Positions 20,817 to 32,627 of a DNA stretch of 45,642 nucleotides are shown here, in pieces (position 1 is the stretch's first letter; each line of letters opens with the position of its first letter). Below the pieces are notes generated by a model. It saw only the letters and a list, made by a program, of their open reading frames with translations, did not search any database and had not been told where the DNA came from. Source of the stretch: Dissophora ornata. Taxonomy: Eukaryota; Mortierellomycota; Mortierellomycetes; Mortierellales; Mortierellaceae. The stretch lies in NCBI GenBank assembly GCA_025201705.1, contig MU616754.1, positions 1-45,642 of the forward strand, written 5' to 3'. Made by a program: the position numbers and the translations under genes.

Positions 20817-22864
20817 CTATGACTTCTCAACTGACGCCGCTACAGTTGACAGTTCCGTACTGGCGTCCGTGGCAACTGTCGTCTTTCTGGTAATCATTTC
20901 AATCATCTTCTTGCCGATCACCGCTGCCTGCCCAAACCGATCCTGGAAGAACTGTGCCGTGTCCTCAAACCGCACTCTGTAACCCTCCATATTACCCAAC
21001 GCGATGCACTCTTGCCAACCACGCGCCGACATCATGAACTCCATATCGTCCTCTCGGATCTCCTTGTCGTAAAGAGCTGCCTTGATCGCGTCTTGGAGGT
21101 GGTCTTCGTTTAAAAACAAGTATTCTGAGATACCACTGAAGAAGAGGAAATTCGCAAGTTTGGCAGGTGAAAAAAAAAGACGACGACGACGCGTCAATAT
21201 TTTTTTTTTCGACCAGAAAAGAAACCAAGAGAAACATGTAACCCGAATAAAACAGGGGGGGGAATGAAGGACTAGGACTTACAGCCAAAACCGGAAGAGT
21301 GGCGTCTGGCAGACCATGTGCGAGTAAGGGTTCATCTTGAGCTGGTACCAGCAATCAACCATCGCCAACAGCGACAAATGTGAATTAGGCTTAATCTTCT
21401 CCTTGGGTACATTGCCCAGCGAGTACTGGTCCAGCAAGTCGTCCGAAAGCAAAATTTGTTCGCTGTTTCCTCGGTTCCCAAACACAAAGTCGCCGGCCTA
21501 TGTCGAAGAATGTAAAATGTCAGGAAACAGAGTGTAGCGATATCACAAAGCTATTGGCTTACTAAGATCGAAACACTTACGGCGCGAATCCGAGCAACGA
21601 ACTCGGCCTCCTTTTCCTGAATCATGAGCTTAAAGAGCGCTGCTACTGATAACGAGTATTGTCGGACTTGTGCCTTGGCAGAAGGATTTAAGATCGCCAA
21701 ACCGGCATACACTATATCCCAAAGCGAGGAGAAGTCTCAGCAAAGTCGCATCTCGAAAAGATATGCCAGAATGTTACAGTTTGGCGCGAAAAACACCTCC
21801 CCACTCCGCTATTTTTTTTTACCATGCCACTTGTTGGAGAGGATACGCATCGTCATGTTCACTTTTACGTTCTCAATGCCACCTGTGTAAGTGGGGTCAA
21901 ACCACTATGGAAGCAATAAAAGCACGCAATTAAATTAGGACTTCTCAATAAGGACACGAAAGTTCGACACATACACAAGTCGCAGTAACGCTCTCGTACG
22001 GGAAAGTTATCCTGGTGTTTCCATGTCGATCCCATGCTCAAAAAGGCCATGTGCGTAACTGCCTGGGTATCTGCTGTGATCCTGTCATGCTCCTTGTACG
22101 ACAAATGTGCAATCTCACTCTCAAAGCAGCTCAAAATCCTTTCCACCAGCGCCAATGCCTCTGCAGATCCACGATGGTTGATAATCACAAGGGGTTGTCC
22201 ACGAGACGGGACTGTGGGTCCATGCATGGAGTGACAGGTGATGATATAGACATCGTCTGGCAAATGCTTTTCAAAGGCCGCGATCTCGGGTGCCTTGACC
22301 GATGTCTGACCAGCCACAATCGCCCCAATCTTTGTCGCTAAATAAAAAAAAAAAAACCATCCCCAGTGAAGTGAAGACAACATAACAGCGTCAATTTTCG
22401 ATACATTGTGGTGGATCAATGTTGATGCTCAACGCTTTGCTCAAAAAGATGTGATCAAATCCTTACAAGGGCCATAGGTCGCCACGACAGAATCAATAAA
22501 CTCTGCAGGGACCGAGTACAGGATCCAGTCGCTCTTTCTCGAGACCAAATGTCCGTCCTTCATAACTGTAACCCCTGTGCCCTCGAACTCCTGACACAAT
22601 TGCTCATACCTGTTCGGCATATCACACACGTTCACACTACACATCGATTGGTAACAGAAAAAATCAAAAAAATCGAAATGTGTGAGCGCACTTTCTTTTG
22701 ATACTATCGACATTTCTCCTTGTAGGGGCTATCGCGGCTGTTAGGCAGTACTTTTTCCAGCCTGCAGCAGAGAATTTCCGAGCGTAAAGTTTTCCCATGT
22801 CACCCATGCCAATGATGCCGAGTTGGAGTGACTCCATTTCGACAATGGTTGCTTCGTTACTCAT
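20817..22864 (-). CDS. TYR1: Prephenate dehydrogenase (NADP+)
   Basis: Converts prephenate to 4-hydroxyphenylpyruvate, the tyrosine branch of aromatic amino acid synthesis, in the cytosol. Seven exons (22864-22752, 22636-22467, 22337-22000, 21904-21823, 21711-21581, 21497-21283, 21135-20817) join in phase to 455 residues, matching the size of yeast Tyr1. The NADP-binding Rossmann motif LGIIGMGDMGKLYARKF is near residues 13-30, and the second strand GWKNVNVCD crosses the first junction. Family blocks then follow: GAIVAGQTSVKAPE, CHSMHGPTVPSRGQPLVII, HDRITADTQAVTHMAFLSMG, TGGIENVKVNMTMRILSNKWH, VYAGLAILNPSAKAQVRQY and GDFVFGNR. Every intron has a canonical GT donor and AG acceptor, and no residue known to matter seems missing. 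No ACT-type regulatory domain was seen. Confidence 0.95.
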
Positions 22865-24396
22865 GGCGTGCAGAAAAAAAAAACTTTTAGAGCGCGTGTA
22901 TGGGTGGGGAGCTGGTATCCAACAGTCTTCGGCTTTTATTTTCTTCGGATGTTGTTGTCCTGTTATGAGTTGATATCCGCGCCTCTTTGCTTCCGGAGGA
23001 TAGCGGTATTACTGTTGTAGGGGTGTTTGAACAGAAGGGGGAGGGGGAGACGGAAGGGAGAAGCGGAGGAAGCGGCAAAGAGGTGAATTGAAGCGACGTG
23101 ACTGCCGCTTGACTCATCGAGTCTTTGTGCTGCAGAAAAAAGTACGCGTCCAATTTGCGGTTGCATGTACGCGACTGATATGAAGCACGGTCTGCAATGC
23201 GACTGGAGTGAACGCGCTCTTTATCAACACGTCCCGATGTCCCAATGAGAAAAGACAAAAGGAAGTAGCTCGTCGCTACTTCTCGACGAGAAATACAGCG
23301 ACCAACTATCCTCCGCTACTTTCGGATCACTCATCTCATCCCTACTCACTTATCAACCACCTTCGTATTAATCCCCTGCGCTCGTACTCCATTTCTATTT
23401 TTCCCGCGCTTCACTGTTACTTGTTATGGTGAGCGAACACCGCATTATTTCATTATCATCCAGCGCCAGCCAACATCTCCTCTACGCGCTTCCTCAACTT
23501 GGTCCAGCACTGATCGCCATGATATCTGTTGGCCTCAGTTCGCAGCAGAGAACAGCATTCCGCTCCTAGTGTTCATAGGATGATTTGAGCGCATCTTCGA
23601 ATCTGCAAATATCCACTTTTCCAAAAAGCTCGCACGCATCCACCGTTGTCTTGCTCAGGACAAAAGGACATTTTCCGGGACATTCGCGAGCTCTCGGCGT
23701 GCGCGACTATAACACGGTTGTTGAAAGCCTTCCACCCCAACTGACTAATCATTCCCCCCAACTACCTACCTTCAGGCACAATACGCGCTAGCCCGGCAAT
23801 TCCATGGGCAGTAACTACAGGAGAACTATGGCAACTTCCAAAAGTTCAATTTCATACATATTCTCGAGCCCGCCCAGTCGTTGAATCTTCTTTGTTGCGC
23901 CGATCAAGATCCATGTTTCATACCTCTACATGTTTGCAGAAATACGCCCACTTTTTTTTTGTCAACCCGACGAAATTACTACGGATTTCTCCCCATCACC
24001 TAAAAGCAATTGACCACAATGTTCTCACAAATAGGGCTCCCGTCCATCATACCGTTGCTTCCAGAGATACCCGCATCATAATCAGTAGTGTTTGACTTCC
24101 CCTTGTAAAAAATACCCGTCTTTACTCAAAGCTTCGATATATCACCTTTCTCTTTTCCCAAGGGTTCCAACTCAGAAGAGAAATGAAGACTAGAAAGCAA
24201 AGCAACACCAACACAAAGAAAGTCGTAGGCGCACATATATTTCGAACGTTCGCGTCTCGCGTCTCGGGCACTCGTCACATGACTTTGTGACAAAATCGCC
24301 AAGAGCTAAAAACTATCGCAGCCAGCGACTCCCTCGCCCCCAAAAGGAAGCGCACTTGCCGATTCTCCACATCTCCTCACTTTTCCATTTCCGCAA
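22865..24396. other. Long gap with a possible small split-start gene (plus strand)
   Basis: Divergent promoter region between TYR1 and the PPxY protein. One candidate gene is worth noting. An ATG at 23426 directly followed by GTGAGC, a CT-rich acceptor at 23775 and an exon 23776-23810 would give MAQYALARQFHG; a further intron to 23940 would extend it by about 20 residues before a stop. The splice signals are good but the product matches nothing I know. Another frame (about 23776-24095, ending IIISSV) is open and has a mitochondrial-presequence look (RSRSMFHTSTC) but no in-phase start. I cannot decide between a small mitochondrial protein gene and chance. Confidence 0.3.
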
Positions 24397-26353
24397 ATGT
24401 CTTCCCAAAAGGATCGAAAGGGCAATGAACCTGATGTAGTCCTTCCTGAAGATGAGCGCCTGACGTTTGGACGACAGTCCCCGTACGCCACCTCATCAAC
24501 CCCTTCTCACCCGGAGGTTGAGCCAGTAGGCTCAACAGCCGCACCTGCTACTTCAGCGTCACCTGCAACACGAGCCCCAGAGTCACATATCACAGGTCAG
24601 CTATTCAGTAGTGAATACTCACCTACCGCCCGCTGGAGGAAAACGAAGTGTTGGGCACAGACATTATAATCCCACCTAGTGACTGACTGATGGTTGTCCT
24701 TTTTAAACAGATGCGCCGCATCCAACAATGGATGCACCTCCGCCTGCTTATGAAGAGGTTGCCGTACCGAGAGCACCGCAGTTGCCCTACAACAGCAATC
24801 CGGATAATGAAGAACATAATTCAAATCCTTCCGCGCCGTTGCTGGGTAGGCCACCAGCGGTTGCGTACTCGGCCATCCCTATCCAACCCGCACGGTCAAC
24901 CGCATCCATGTCGAGTAGTAAGTTTTAGAATTGTATTTTTTTGTGCTTATAACATTCTTCTCAGGGTCTCAATGTGCGTCTTTTCAAATTGTGCTTTTGC
25001 AAGAACAATCACCGAAAAGGACGGAAGTTTTTATATGCTGACGATACAAAAAATGTCCATTGTGTTTTAGATTCGACTAATAATCCAGAAAGAACCGGTC
25101 TATTCAACAAGTCCTGGTTGATCGTCTTTGCTTTCGTCTTGCTACTTCTGATCATCAATGACAGTATGGTCACTGTAAGTTTCAGCGGTGCTCATAAAAA
25201 TTGTTCTGGCGTAATGTTTCTGCATGGTGGAAATTTCACGGACTAATGAGCATGCGGCGCCTTTTACTTTATCAATGTTTGATAGGGTGGGATGGATAGA
25301 TGTGGAGGCAGGCTAAGATATACGAGGAACATGACGGACATCAATCTGTCGCCTGATATCAACGACTTCACGGTGACCATGTCAGGACTGGTATGTCTAT
25401 ATTCATAATCAGGGACCTATGGCAGTAACGTCTGTGTCAATGAGGATCGAACTGACGCAGAAGGACGGACTTTCTATACACCTTTTTTTTTGTAGGCGAG
25501 CTATATTATTGTGGACCAGGCAACAGAGGAAGGATTAGTTCCAGGAACGACCAAACTGATCATTGAGGCCTCGTCTTCAGATCGTGAAGTCATTAGCGTG
25601 ATTAAACGTGACATCAAGCAGGATCTGACTGACGGCTCCTTGAAGGCGACAATCACTGGGTCTCCTGCGGCAGAGGACCCGGAATGCTTGCGTTCGACAG
25701 TGAGAATCACCTTCCCACCGTCGATGAAAACCGTCCAACGACTAAGGCTGCTAATCAAAGAAGGCAACGTCACTATAGATCTACTTGGGGCGCACCAAAA
25801 TGTTCAGGTGAATGAGTTATACACCAGGGTCATTTCAGGACAGAGCATTGTTAAGGCCGATGTCCCGGTCGAGGCGTACATGGGTGGTAGTTTTGGCACG
25901 ATGAAGGGCAGGATTGTCGTGGGCCAGGAGTTAAGAGTCAATCTCGTTGATGGAAGCGTGGCACTCGATCTTGCACAGAAGCGCCAGGAGGATGTGACGG
26001 AGAGTCGGATTGAGGTCAAAAACGGCAACATCGACGTCGGTTTGGTAAGACTCTTATTTTTGGGGATGGTGATAATGTTGTCATACTGGCATTTCCAGCT
26101 CCTGCCATTAACGCTCATTGGATATTACATACTGCAGGTGACACCGTACCTGGGCACGTTCAAACTGGAAACCCTGCAAGGCCAAGTCGATGTCTTACAC
26201 CCAGATCCGGCCAGGACACATCTCTCGCATGTTTCGTCCAAAAGTATCCGGGGCTGGAATTCATTGACCGGAAAAGAGCCGGTCGGCCCAACCTCAGAGC
26301 TGATGCTCGGGACGCGGAACGGCAAGGTCGCCCTATCCATGGCATATGTATAG
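24397..26353 (+). CDS. Single-pass membrane protein with PPxY motif and beta-rich lumenal/external domain
   Basis: Six exons (24397-24595, 24711-24917, 25071-25174, 25286-25390, 25496-26044, 26138-26353) give 459 residues. The N-terminal 150 residues are disordered and proline-rich, with PPPAYEE, a match to the PPxY motif bound by WW domains of Rsp5/NEDD4-type ubiquitin ligases. A single transmembrane helix follows (WLIVFAFVLLLLIINDSM). The C-terminal 290 residues are rich in alternating hydrophobic strands (IEVKNGNIDVGL, FKLETLQGQVDVLHP, LMLGTRNGKVALSM). These recall the repetitive beta-roll of DUF4097-type putative adhesins, but I am not certain. PPxY cargo adaptors at the endosome or vacuole are a plausible comparison. 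The last intron (26045-26137) is 93 nt with no stop, so a retained form would be readable. Confidence 0.8.
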
Positions 26354-26681
26354 CTGTGCTTTCTATAGACAGTCTCGCGTAATGCAACCTAATAAACATG
26401 GAAAGGTTCTTGGGAAAGCGCTTCCTCTTTACCTTTGTACTGACTAGAGGCTCTTACTCTTTTGGACACATCTTTTGATCGTGCGACGTGTGTTCCTGAA
26501 AGTAATGTAGTCCCGCAGGTCGCGGATATGAGGAATGGGCGCAGTGTGTTCAAAAATACGCGCACAAGAAAAAAATTAAGAGTGGCTTGCCTCCACCACC
26601 ACCGCATCGTTTCTTTGGGGTTCGCGCACAGAAGGAGAGCGCTTTGCAACAGACAACAAGGAAGGAAGGGATCAAGACAAT
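26354..26681. other. Intergenic between the PPxY gene and MED18
   Basis: Short tandem spacing between two plus-strand genes. There is an AATAAA-like signal near 26391 for the upstream gene, but no TATA box is evident for MED18. Nothing else was seen. Confidence 0.5.
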
Positions 26682-28001
26682 ATGTCGGGAGCAGGATCAA
26701 CATCAGGAGGAGCGTCTTTCGAATGCAGCGTGACAGGCACAGTACTCCCGGGACAATTCCAACACCTGTATGATCGGCTTCTCGGATTGTGTGAACATGC
26801 AGCCCATTCAAAGATGTTTGAGCACGAGATGCTCTTCACTCCAGCAAGTAAGGCGAAAACTTACCCTTAGTACTAGAGGGGGGTTCTAGTTAGGCAAAAA
26901 AAAAAAAAGACCTGGATTCAAACCGAGATGCACTATCTCATATCACATTCATCATCGACTCACAATTAGTTCAGAGACCCATGTACGCTGCCAGGAACGA
27001 CGACGTCCACCTGCGCCTGCGTGTCAAGCTGACAGTATTTGATCAGACTAGGAAACAGCAATATGACACGCAAGGCGACAATGAGAGGAGAAAGAAATTG
27101 AAGAGCGGCTCTGGTACTCAGCAGCAAGGTACGAACACTGATGGCCAAAACAATAGCATACCGATCGATGGCCAGACGAACGGAGACACAGAGATGGTTT
27201 CTAGTACACAAGAGGTTGACAACAAGGGCGGACAGCCATCTACACAGAGCGCTGCAGCAACTGCGACGATATCTAATGCATCATTACAAGGTTCTTCGAC
27301 GTTATCAAATGGAGATCAACAATTGCACTCTACGGCCTCATCTGCAGAGCACAAACACCGTGACGGATCGAAAACAGTGGTGACAAAGCAGCACCAATTG
27401 TGTCAGTACGGACATCCGGAACCGGGGCGGACCATTGTTGTGCGCTCGGCTATCTTGGTCAAGATTCATGGAGACGCATTCGGATTCTTGTCATTGCTCG
27501 GTTACGGGTAAAGAGAATGTCTGATATGTTTTATTCGACCCATTATCGCCCAGGGAACTGCTACTGCGCTTTACTGACTCTCTTTTTTTGTCTATGTGTG
27601 TTTCTCTGTGGGGTATGTAATAGTTTTGAGGAAGAATTCGTTCGACGCGGATACAATTTCATGTATAACAACATTTGCAGGATATCTGTCTTTCGCAAGT
27701 ACAAGGTACAGTGACAACTGCGCGTACCTCTCATGGCTATGGGTATATTTCTGAAGTTGCCTTCGATTCAACTTTTCTCTCACGCATTTCGTCTCTCTTA
27801 TCCCTGTAGCTCTCGAAGCAACACGAGCCTTTTTCGGCGATTGTTCCAGAGGGTGAAGCAGCAGGCGGTCAGGCGGCAGAGACAGTGTCGCCGTGGCTGG
27901 TGGAGATCACGTCCAGCTTTGTTTCCCAGGAAAATGTCAATAGCATGTCGGAGGAGATCAGTGTTGTCAGGAACCTGCTTGCAGGATCTGTGGCCTTTTA
28001 G
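26682..28001 (+). CDS. MED18: Mediator complex subunit 18
   Basis: Head-module subunit of Mediator, which links transcription factors to RNA polymerase II. Exons 26682-26847, 26970-27507, 27624-27705 and 27810-28001 give 325 residues. The N-terminal block GTVLPGQFQHLYDRLLGLCE followed by FEHEMLFTP, the middle strand RPMYAARNDDVHLRLRVKL, and the C-terminal blocks TIVVRSAILVKIHGDAFGF, LLGYGFEEEFVRRGYNF and ISVFRKYK follow the Med18 beta-barrel order. A disordered, Gln/Ser/Thr-rich insert of about 100 residues (near 90-195) separates the first and second halves and makes it longer than most. The last exon supplies a tail ending LLAGSVAF. All junctions keep phase. The identification rests on pattern recognition, not on a search. 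Confidence 0.8.
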
Positions 28002-30034
28002 AAAAGAGAGAGATGTCAGCCCTTTCTTGAAAAAGCAAAAATAATAAAAACCACATCACACACACATACATATTCATGAGATGCCCTGCTTGAGTCATTC
28101 TTCCATAGCCTGCGGATGTTTGACGCGTTTTTGAGGGCTTGTCTCTGACTGCTTGGTACAGTACGTGGTGGCGTACTTGCAAGGTACACCAATGATGGGA
28201 ACAATGGCGAGGCAAACAAGGTTATTGGTCGACGCACAGACTGAAGATTTTTATATCAACAACAGATGGTGGATAAATAGCACATCATCTCGTTCGCTCT
28301 CCCGTCACCATGGATCTACAAATCCTGCAATCATCGCTGTCGATATCTTCAGTAACGCAGATGACACCATTTTTGCGCAAGAGTGGGTCAGTGAGAAAAG
28401 CCAGGGGAGGGAGAAAAAGAGAAGCGCGCGCCTCAGTCCTTTTTCCACCCCACGTTTTGTGGGCCCCCGGAATTGAGTTTTTCGAGCGCATTCATATGCT
28501 TCAGCTTGCTCATCTCTCATGCTGGCTCTCGGTGGCACAAAAAGAGTTCCTGGCACAAACACATGAACCCAAGAGAACGGACACCAAACCAAAAATGATT
28601 ATTTGTTGGGGTTGAAATGAGCCAATTCTCCCTTTGCTTCCTTTTCGTGACTGGAAGTACTGTACAACGGTGTTGTCACTGGCGCATGCTTTCTTCTTTC
28701 GAAGGCGAAAGAACGAATTTTAGCAAGATCACCATCTGCACCGGGCTTTGCTGCATTGCAAGCGAAAGCCATGGTCACTCGGTACGGCAGGATGGCAGGC
28801 GCCAGGCATAGCCTCATGCACTTGTAGGACCAAAGGTATATGCCCCTCCCTGACACGAGTACGGATCCCATTGAGCAAGCTGTCAAATAAAGCTCCGGCT
28901 GAAGTAGAACAGCCTTCGACGCTCAGACAATAGCCATGTCATTGTAGTGGGGGTGTGGAATTTCATGGACACTATTGAATTTTGGTTCCTTCCCATGTGC
29001 GATGGCAGTCACCACTTGCAGCTGAATAGGGAAACAAATGGAGACAGTAGTCATCGTGGCCCGGAATGATGTCGTGCCTCGAGGCGACGGTGATTGGCTG
29101 GCTGCCTTTCGTTATTATTTTTTTTTTTCTCAGACCAGCGCTGTTCAAGGACAGGCCAGCCAACCCACGACCACATCTTCAGATGAACGCTAAAATGCAT
29201 CCGGGCACTGTACACGCTGTACCGCTCCGTCCTCAGGGACAGCTCGGTGCCTGGCACTGGCAACCCCACCGATAATTGCCACCCAATTGCTCGCGCCGAT
29301 TGACACATCCTTGCCAGGGCATTTTCCCCAGATCGGATCCTGCAGGCACATGAGATGATCGCGGCTTTTGATAGATCGTGGCTATTGCCACAATGGGGGC
29401 AATGAGGTGCCGAGGGTGCGAAGGGGAGAGAATGCAGTGAGTGTGCACACGCAACAGAAACGTTGATGGACGAGAAATATGACGACAGATAATAGTAGCA
29501 GTTGCGAATGATGGCTGGCGCGCATGGGTGATGCCGTAATGCGCGGGTGCAACTGGATCTAGTTTAGAGCAGAGGATGAACAGCATGGATTGCGATGTAG
29601 CATATGTTAGTCTCATACTGAGGGAAAGAGGCGAGGATGATTCAACGCCAGCGATGGTTTTTGTTGTGCGTTTGATAATTGTGCGATGTGAGCGCAAGAT
29701 GATTTGATGGAGAGCTGGACGATAGATACGCAACGAGCAAGAGTCGTGGTACCTTTTTTTCCATGCCTCGAACCCCTCGAGGCGGAGAGTCGAGTCGGCG
29801 TTGACTGCGTTGATTCCTGGCCGCCTTGGATGGCCAATTGCGTTGAGTATTGTCACAGTCTGGACTAAGCGTCAAAGGCCAGAGTCCGTCCCCAGCGGGA
29901 GTCCAATATAAATATGCGCCATCAAAACGAAAACCGAAAATTTTTCTTTTTCTTCTTTTCTCTTCTTCCCCTTTGCTCTTTTTGCTCCTTTCATCTCATC
30001 TTTCCCCATCACCCCAAACCCATCTCATCTCACA
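28002..30034. other. Two-kilobase gene-poor stretch before the SAM synthetase gene
   Basis: No frame here is convincing. The longest is on the minus strand at 29856-29233 (207 codons), but it begins with GTG, has no recognisable domain and has an even, non-coding look. The last 150 bases are the SAM synthetase promoter: a TATAAATA box at 29907-29914 and a strongly CT-rich leader. Confidence 0.5.
29907..29914 (+). promoter_or_regulatory. TATA box of the SAM synthetase gene
   Basis: TATAAATA lies about 120 bases before the ATG at 30035, followed by a T/C-rich leader that runs almost to the start codon, the layout typical of highly expressed fungal genes. Confidence 0.65.
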
Positions 30035-31552
30035 ATGTCCACCTTCCTCTTCACCTCTGAGTCCGTCGGCGAGGGTCACCCCGGTACGTATTCCGCGGCA
30101 GCATATACATATACACGTCGCAGTGCGGAATCGCGACGATGTCGAGAACAGAGATTCAGATCTATTTTCAGAGTTCGTTTTCTTGCCGCCAATTTTCACC
30201 TGTGCTAACCTAAAGCTTCGCGTTGGCCTTGCCTTTGCATTCGCCAATATAGACAAGATCTGCGACCAGGTCTCTGACGCCATTCTCGATGCTTGCTTGG
30301 AGCAGGACCCCATGTCCAAGGTTGCTTGCGAGACCGCTGCCAAGACTGGAATGATCATGGTTCTCGGTGAGATCACCACCAAGGCCACCCTCGACTACCA
30401 GAAGATCATTCGTCAGACCATCAAGAACATTGGTTATGATGATTCCGAGAAGGGCTTCGACTACAAGACCTGCAACGTTCTTGTCGCCATTGAGCAGCAG
30501 TCCCCTGATATCTACCAGGGTCTTGTCCAGTCTGGTTTGGATGTTGAGAACATTGGTGCTGGTGACCAGGGTATCATGTTCGGATATGCCACCGACGAGA
30601 CCCCCGAGCTCATGCCCTTGACCTTGACCTTGTCCCACAAGTTGAACAAGAAGATGGCCGATGGTCGTCGCGATGGAAGCCTCCCCTTCCTCCGCCCCGA
30701 CTCCAAGACCCAGGTCACCATCGAGTACAAGAACGAGGGTGGTGCTTTGGTCCCCCTCCGCGTCCACACCGTCGTCATCTCTGTCCAGCACTCCGCTGAT
30801 GTCGACAATGAGACCCTCCGTAAGGCCCTCAAGGAGGAGGTCATTGAAAAGGTCATCCCCGCCAAGTACCTCACCCCCGAGACCGTCTACCATCTCCAGC
30901 CCTCTGGCAAGTTCATCATCGGTGGTCCCCAGGGTGATGCCGGTGTCACTGGACGCAAGATCATCGTCGACACCTACGGTGGACACGGTGCTCACGGAGG
31001 GTAAGAATCGAGTGCTTGGAATTGATGCTTGATGAAAGTTGATCTTTCACGTGCCCTATACTAATCACTTTTGCTGTTTAATCTGAACATTATAGTGGAG
31101 CTTTCTCCGGCAAGGACTGGTCCAAGGTCGATCGCTCTGCTGCCTACACTGGTCGCTGGATCGCCAAGTCCATCGTCGCTGCCGGCCTCGCCCGCCGTGC
31201 CCTCGTCCAGCTTTCGTACGCCATCGGTGTTGCCGAGCCCACCTCGGTCTTCGTCGACACCTACGGCACTGGTACCAAGTCTGACGATGAGATTCTCGCC
31301 ATCATCAAGAAGAACTTCAACCTCCGTCCCGGTGTCATCGTCAAGGAGTTGAACCTCTTCAAGCCCATCTACACCAAGACCGCCTGCTACGGTCACTTTG
31401 GTCGTGAGGAGTTCACCTGGTACGTATTCCTTTCTAATTTTTTCACTGGTTGTATACGAGGAAGGGGACCATTGAGCAGCAGCTAATACCTTTCCTCTTT
31501 CATCTTTCACTTCATCGTCAACAGGGAGCAGCCCCGCAAGCTTGAGTTTTAA
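30035..31552 (+). CDS. SAM1: S-adenosylmethionine synthetase
   Basis: Makes S-adenosylmethionine, the general methyl donor, from ATP and methionine. Exons 30035-30083, 30253-31000, 31096-31419 and 31525-31552 give 382 residues, the same length as yeast Sam1. Motifs appear in order: [20 protein letters not shown] (ATP and metal site, split by intron 1), [47 protein letters not shown] (P-loop-like glycine motif, split by intron 2), [12 protein letters not shown] and AIGVAEP, with a WEQPRKLEF end in the last 28-base exon. The C-ending codon bias is very strong, so it is probably among the most expressed genes in the window. Long open frames on the other strand here are shadows of that codon bias. 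Confidence 0.98.
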
Positions 31553-32627
31553 AGAGTGAGCTAATAAGAAAAAAGGCGTACACAGCTGTTTATTTCGTTG
31601 ACACCACGGTGACAATGGAAAGGCAGCAGTGCACAATGTATATGCAATGAATCGATTGAGGGATCTTCACCAACTTCCTTTATTCAAGTCCAAAACAACG
31701 GCTGGTTCAACCCATCGTCCGTTTTTGCCCTTTTCTAATTTTCTCAAAAAAAACTTTTTAAACCTCAAAAAAAAACCATTAACCCCAGAATCGATCAACA
31801 CCATAACACAACAACACCATTGATGTTCAATCCCTTTTGTATGTAGACTTTTTTTTTACTGTTCATCTCTTATAACCATTGTTCAACACAATAAAATGTA
31901 CTTTTACCGCCCCCCAAAACAAAAAAAAACTGAAAAAAAAGTCAAATACTTGACGGGGTACCTTAAAATGAGGATAAACGATTTGCTGGCCCGTTCGAGA
32001 GTGGTTGATGGCCCCATGGCCATGGACACTTTTTTTTTAAGTCTGCACGTGTTTTAGCAGTGTCCCATGGAGTTGATGCTTGAAGACACGTTCTTGACAG
32101 CATTGACGATGTTTCTAAACCTTTTTTCTTTGCACGAGTTCCAGAATTTTATTTTTAGTGGCGAAAACTAAAACCATGAACAAAGTTTAGACTTTGTAAT
32201 CTACGCCACCAACTCTGCTCGCAGCGATAGGGAAAACGCGCCACCCAGAGGACGTCTCCTGCCTATCTGGCGTTTGTGTGTTTTGCACTGAACATTTTTC
32301 GACAAAGTAAAAAGGCGTTGGGAGTAAAAATACATCATGACGCGACCTTTATCTTGCTTTCCATCCGGTGCTTTCTTGGACCATTCCTTCTTAGAATATA
32401 CTTCCCATGACTCTTTTTTATTGCCTACAGGGCCTCAGGAATCTTTTACAGACTGGAACCTACCGAAACAGGGACCCGACCGACCACACGAGGAGTTTAC
32501 TGGGAATTGCACCTTGGGCAAAATAGACGCGCTGGGACTCTGGCCACGGAACGTTTTTATTTGAGGCCGATAAATAAAAGAGGCAACGGGCATTGTATTG
32601 TACACAAATGTTTCTACGGTCTACATT
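31553..32627. other. Convergent intergenic region
   Basis: Lies between the 3' ends of the SAM synthetase (plus) and nucleoside transporter (minus) genes. It is rich in short A and T runs, with an AATAAAA signal near 31889. One ATG-led frame (32337-32564) has no recognisable features. Nothing else was seen. Confidence 0.5.

Noticed and set aside
26910..26960. GGTTTGAATCC on the minus strand as a tRNA B box
   Set aside because: It lies inside a MED18 intron and the upstream sequence cannot fold into a tRNA.
29233..29856. 207-codon open frame on the minus strand upstream of the SAM synthetase gene
   Set aside because: It starts with GTG, has no domain, splice partner or promoter, and its composition looks random for the region.
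30210..30995. Long minus-strand open frames across the SAM synthetase and GGC1 exons
   Set aside because: They are shadows created by strong C-ending codon bias in highly expressed genes; the plus-strand products are certain.
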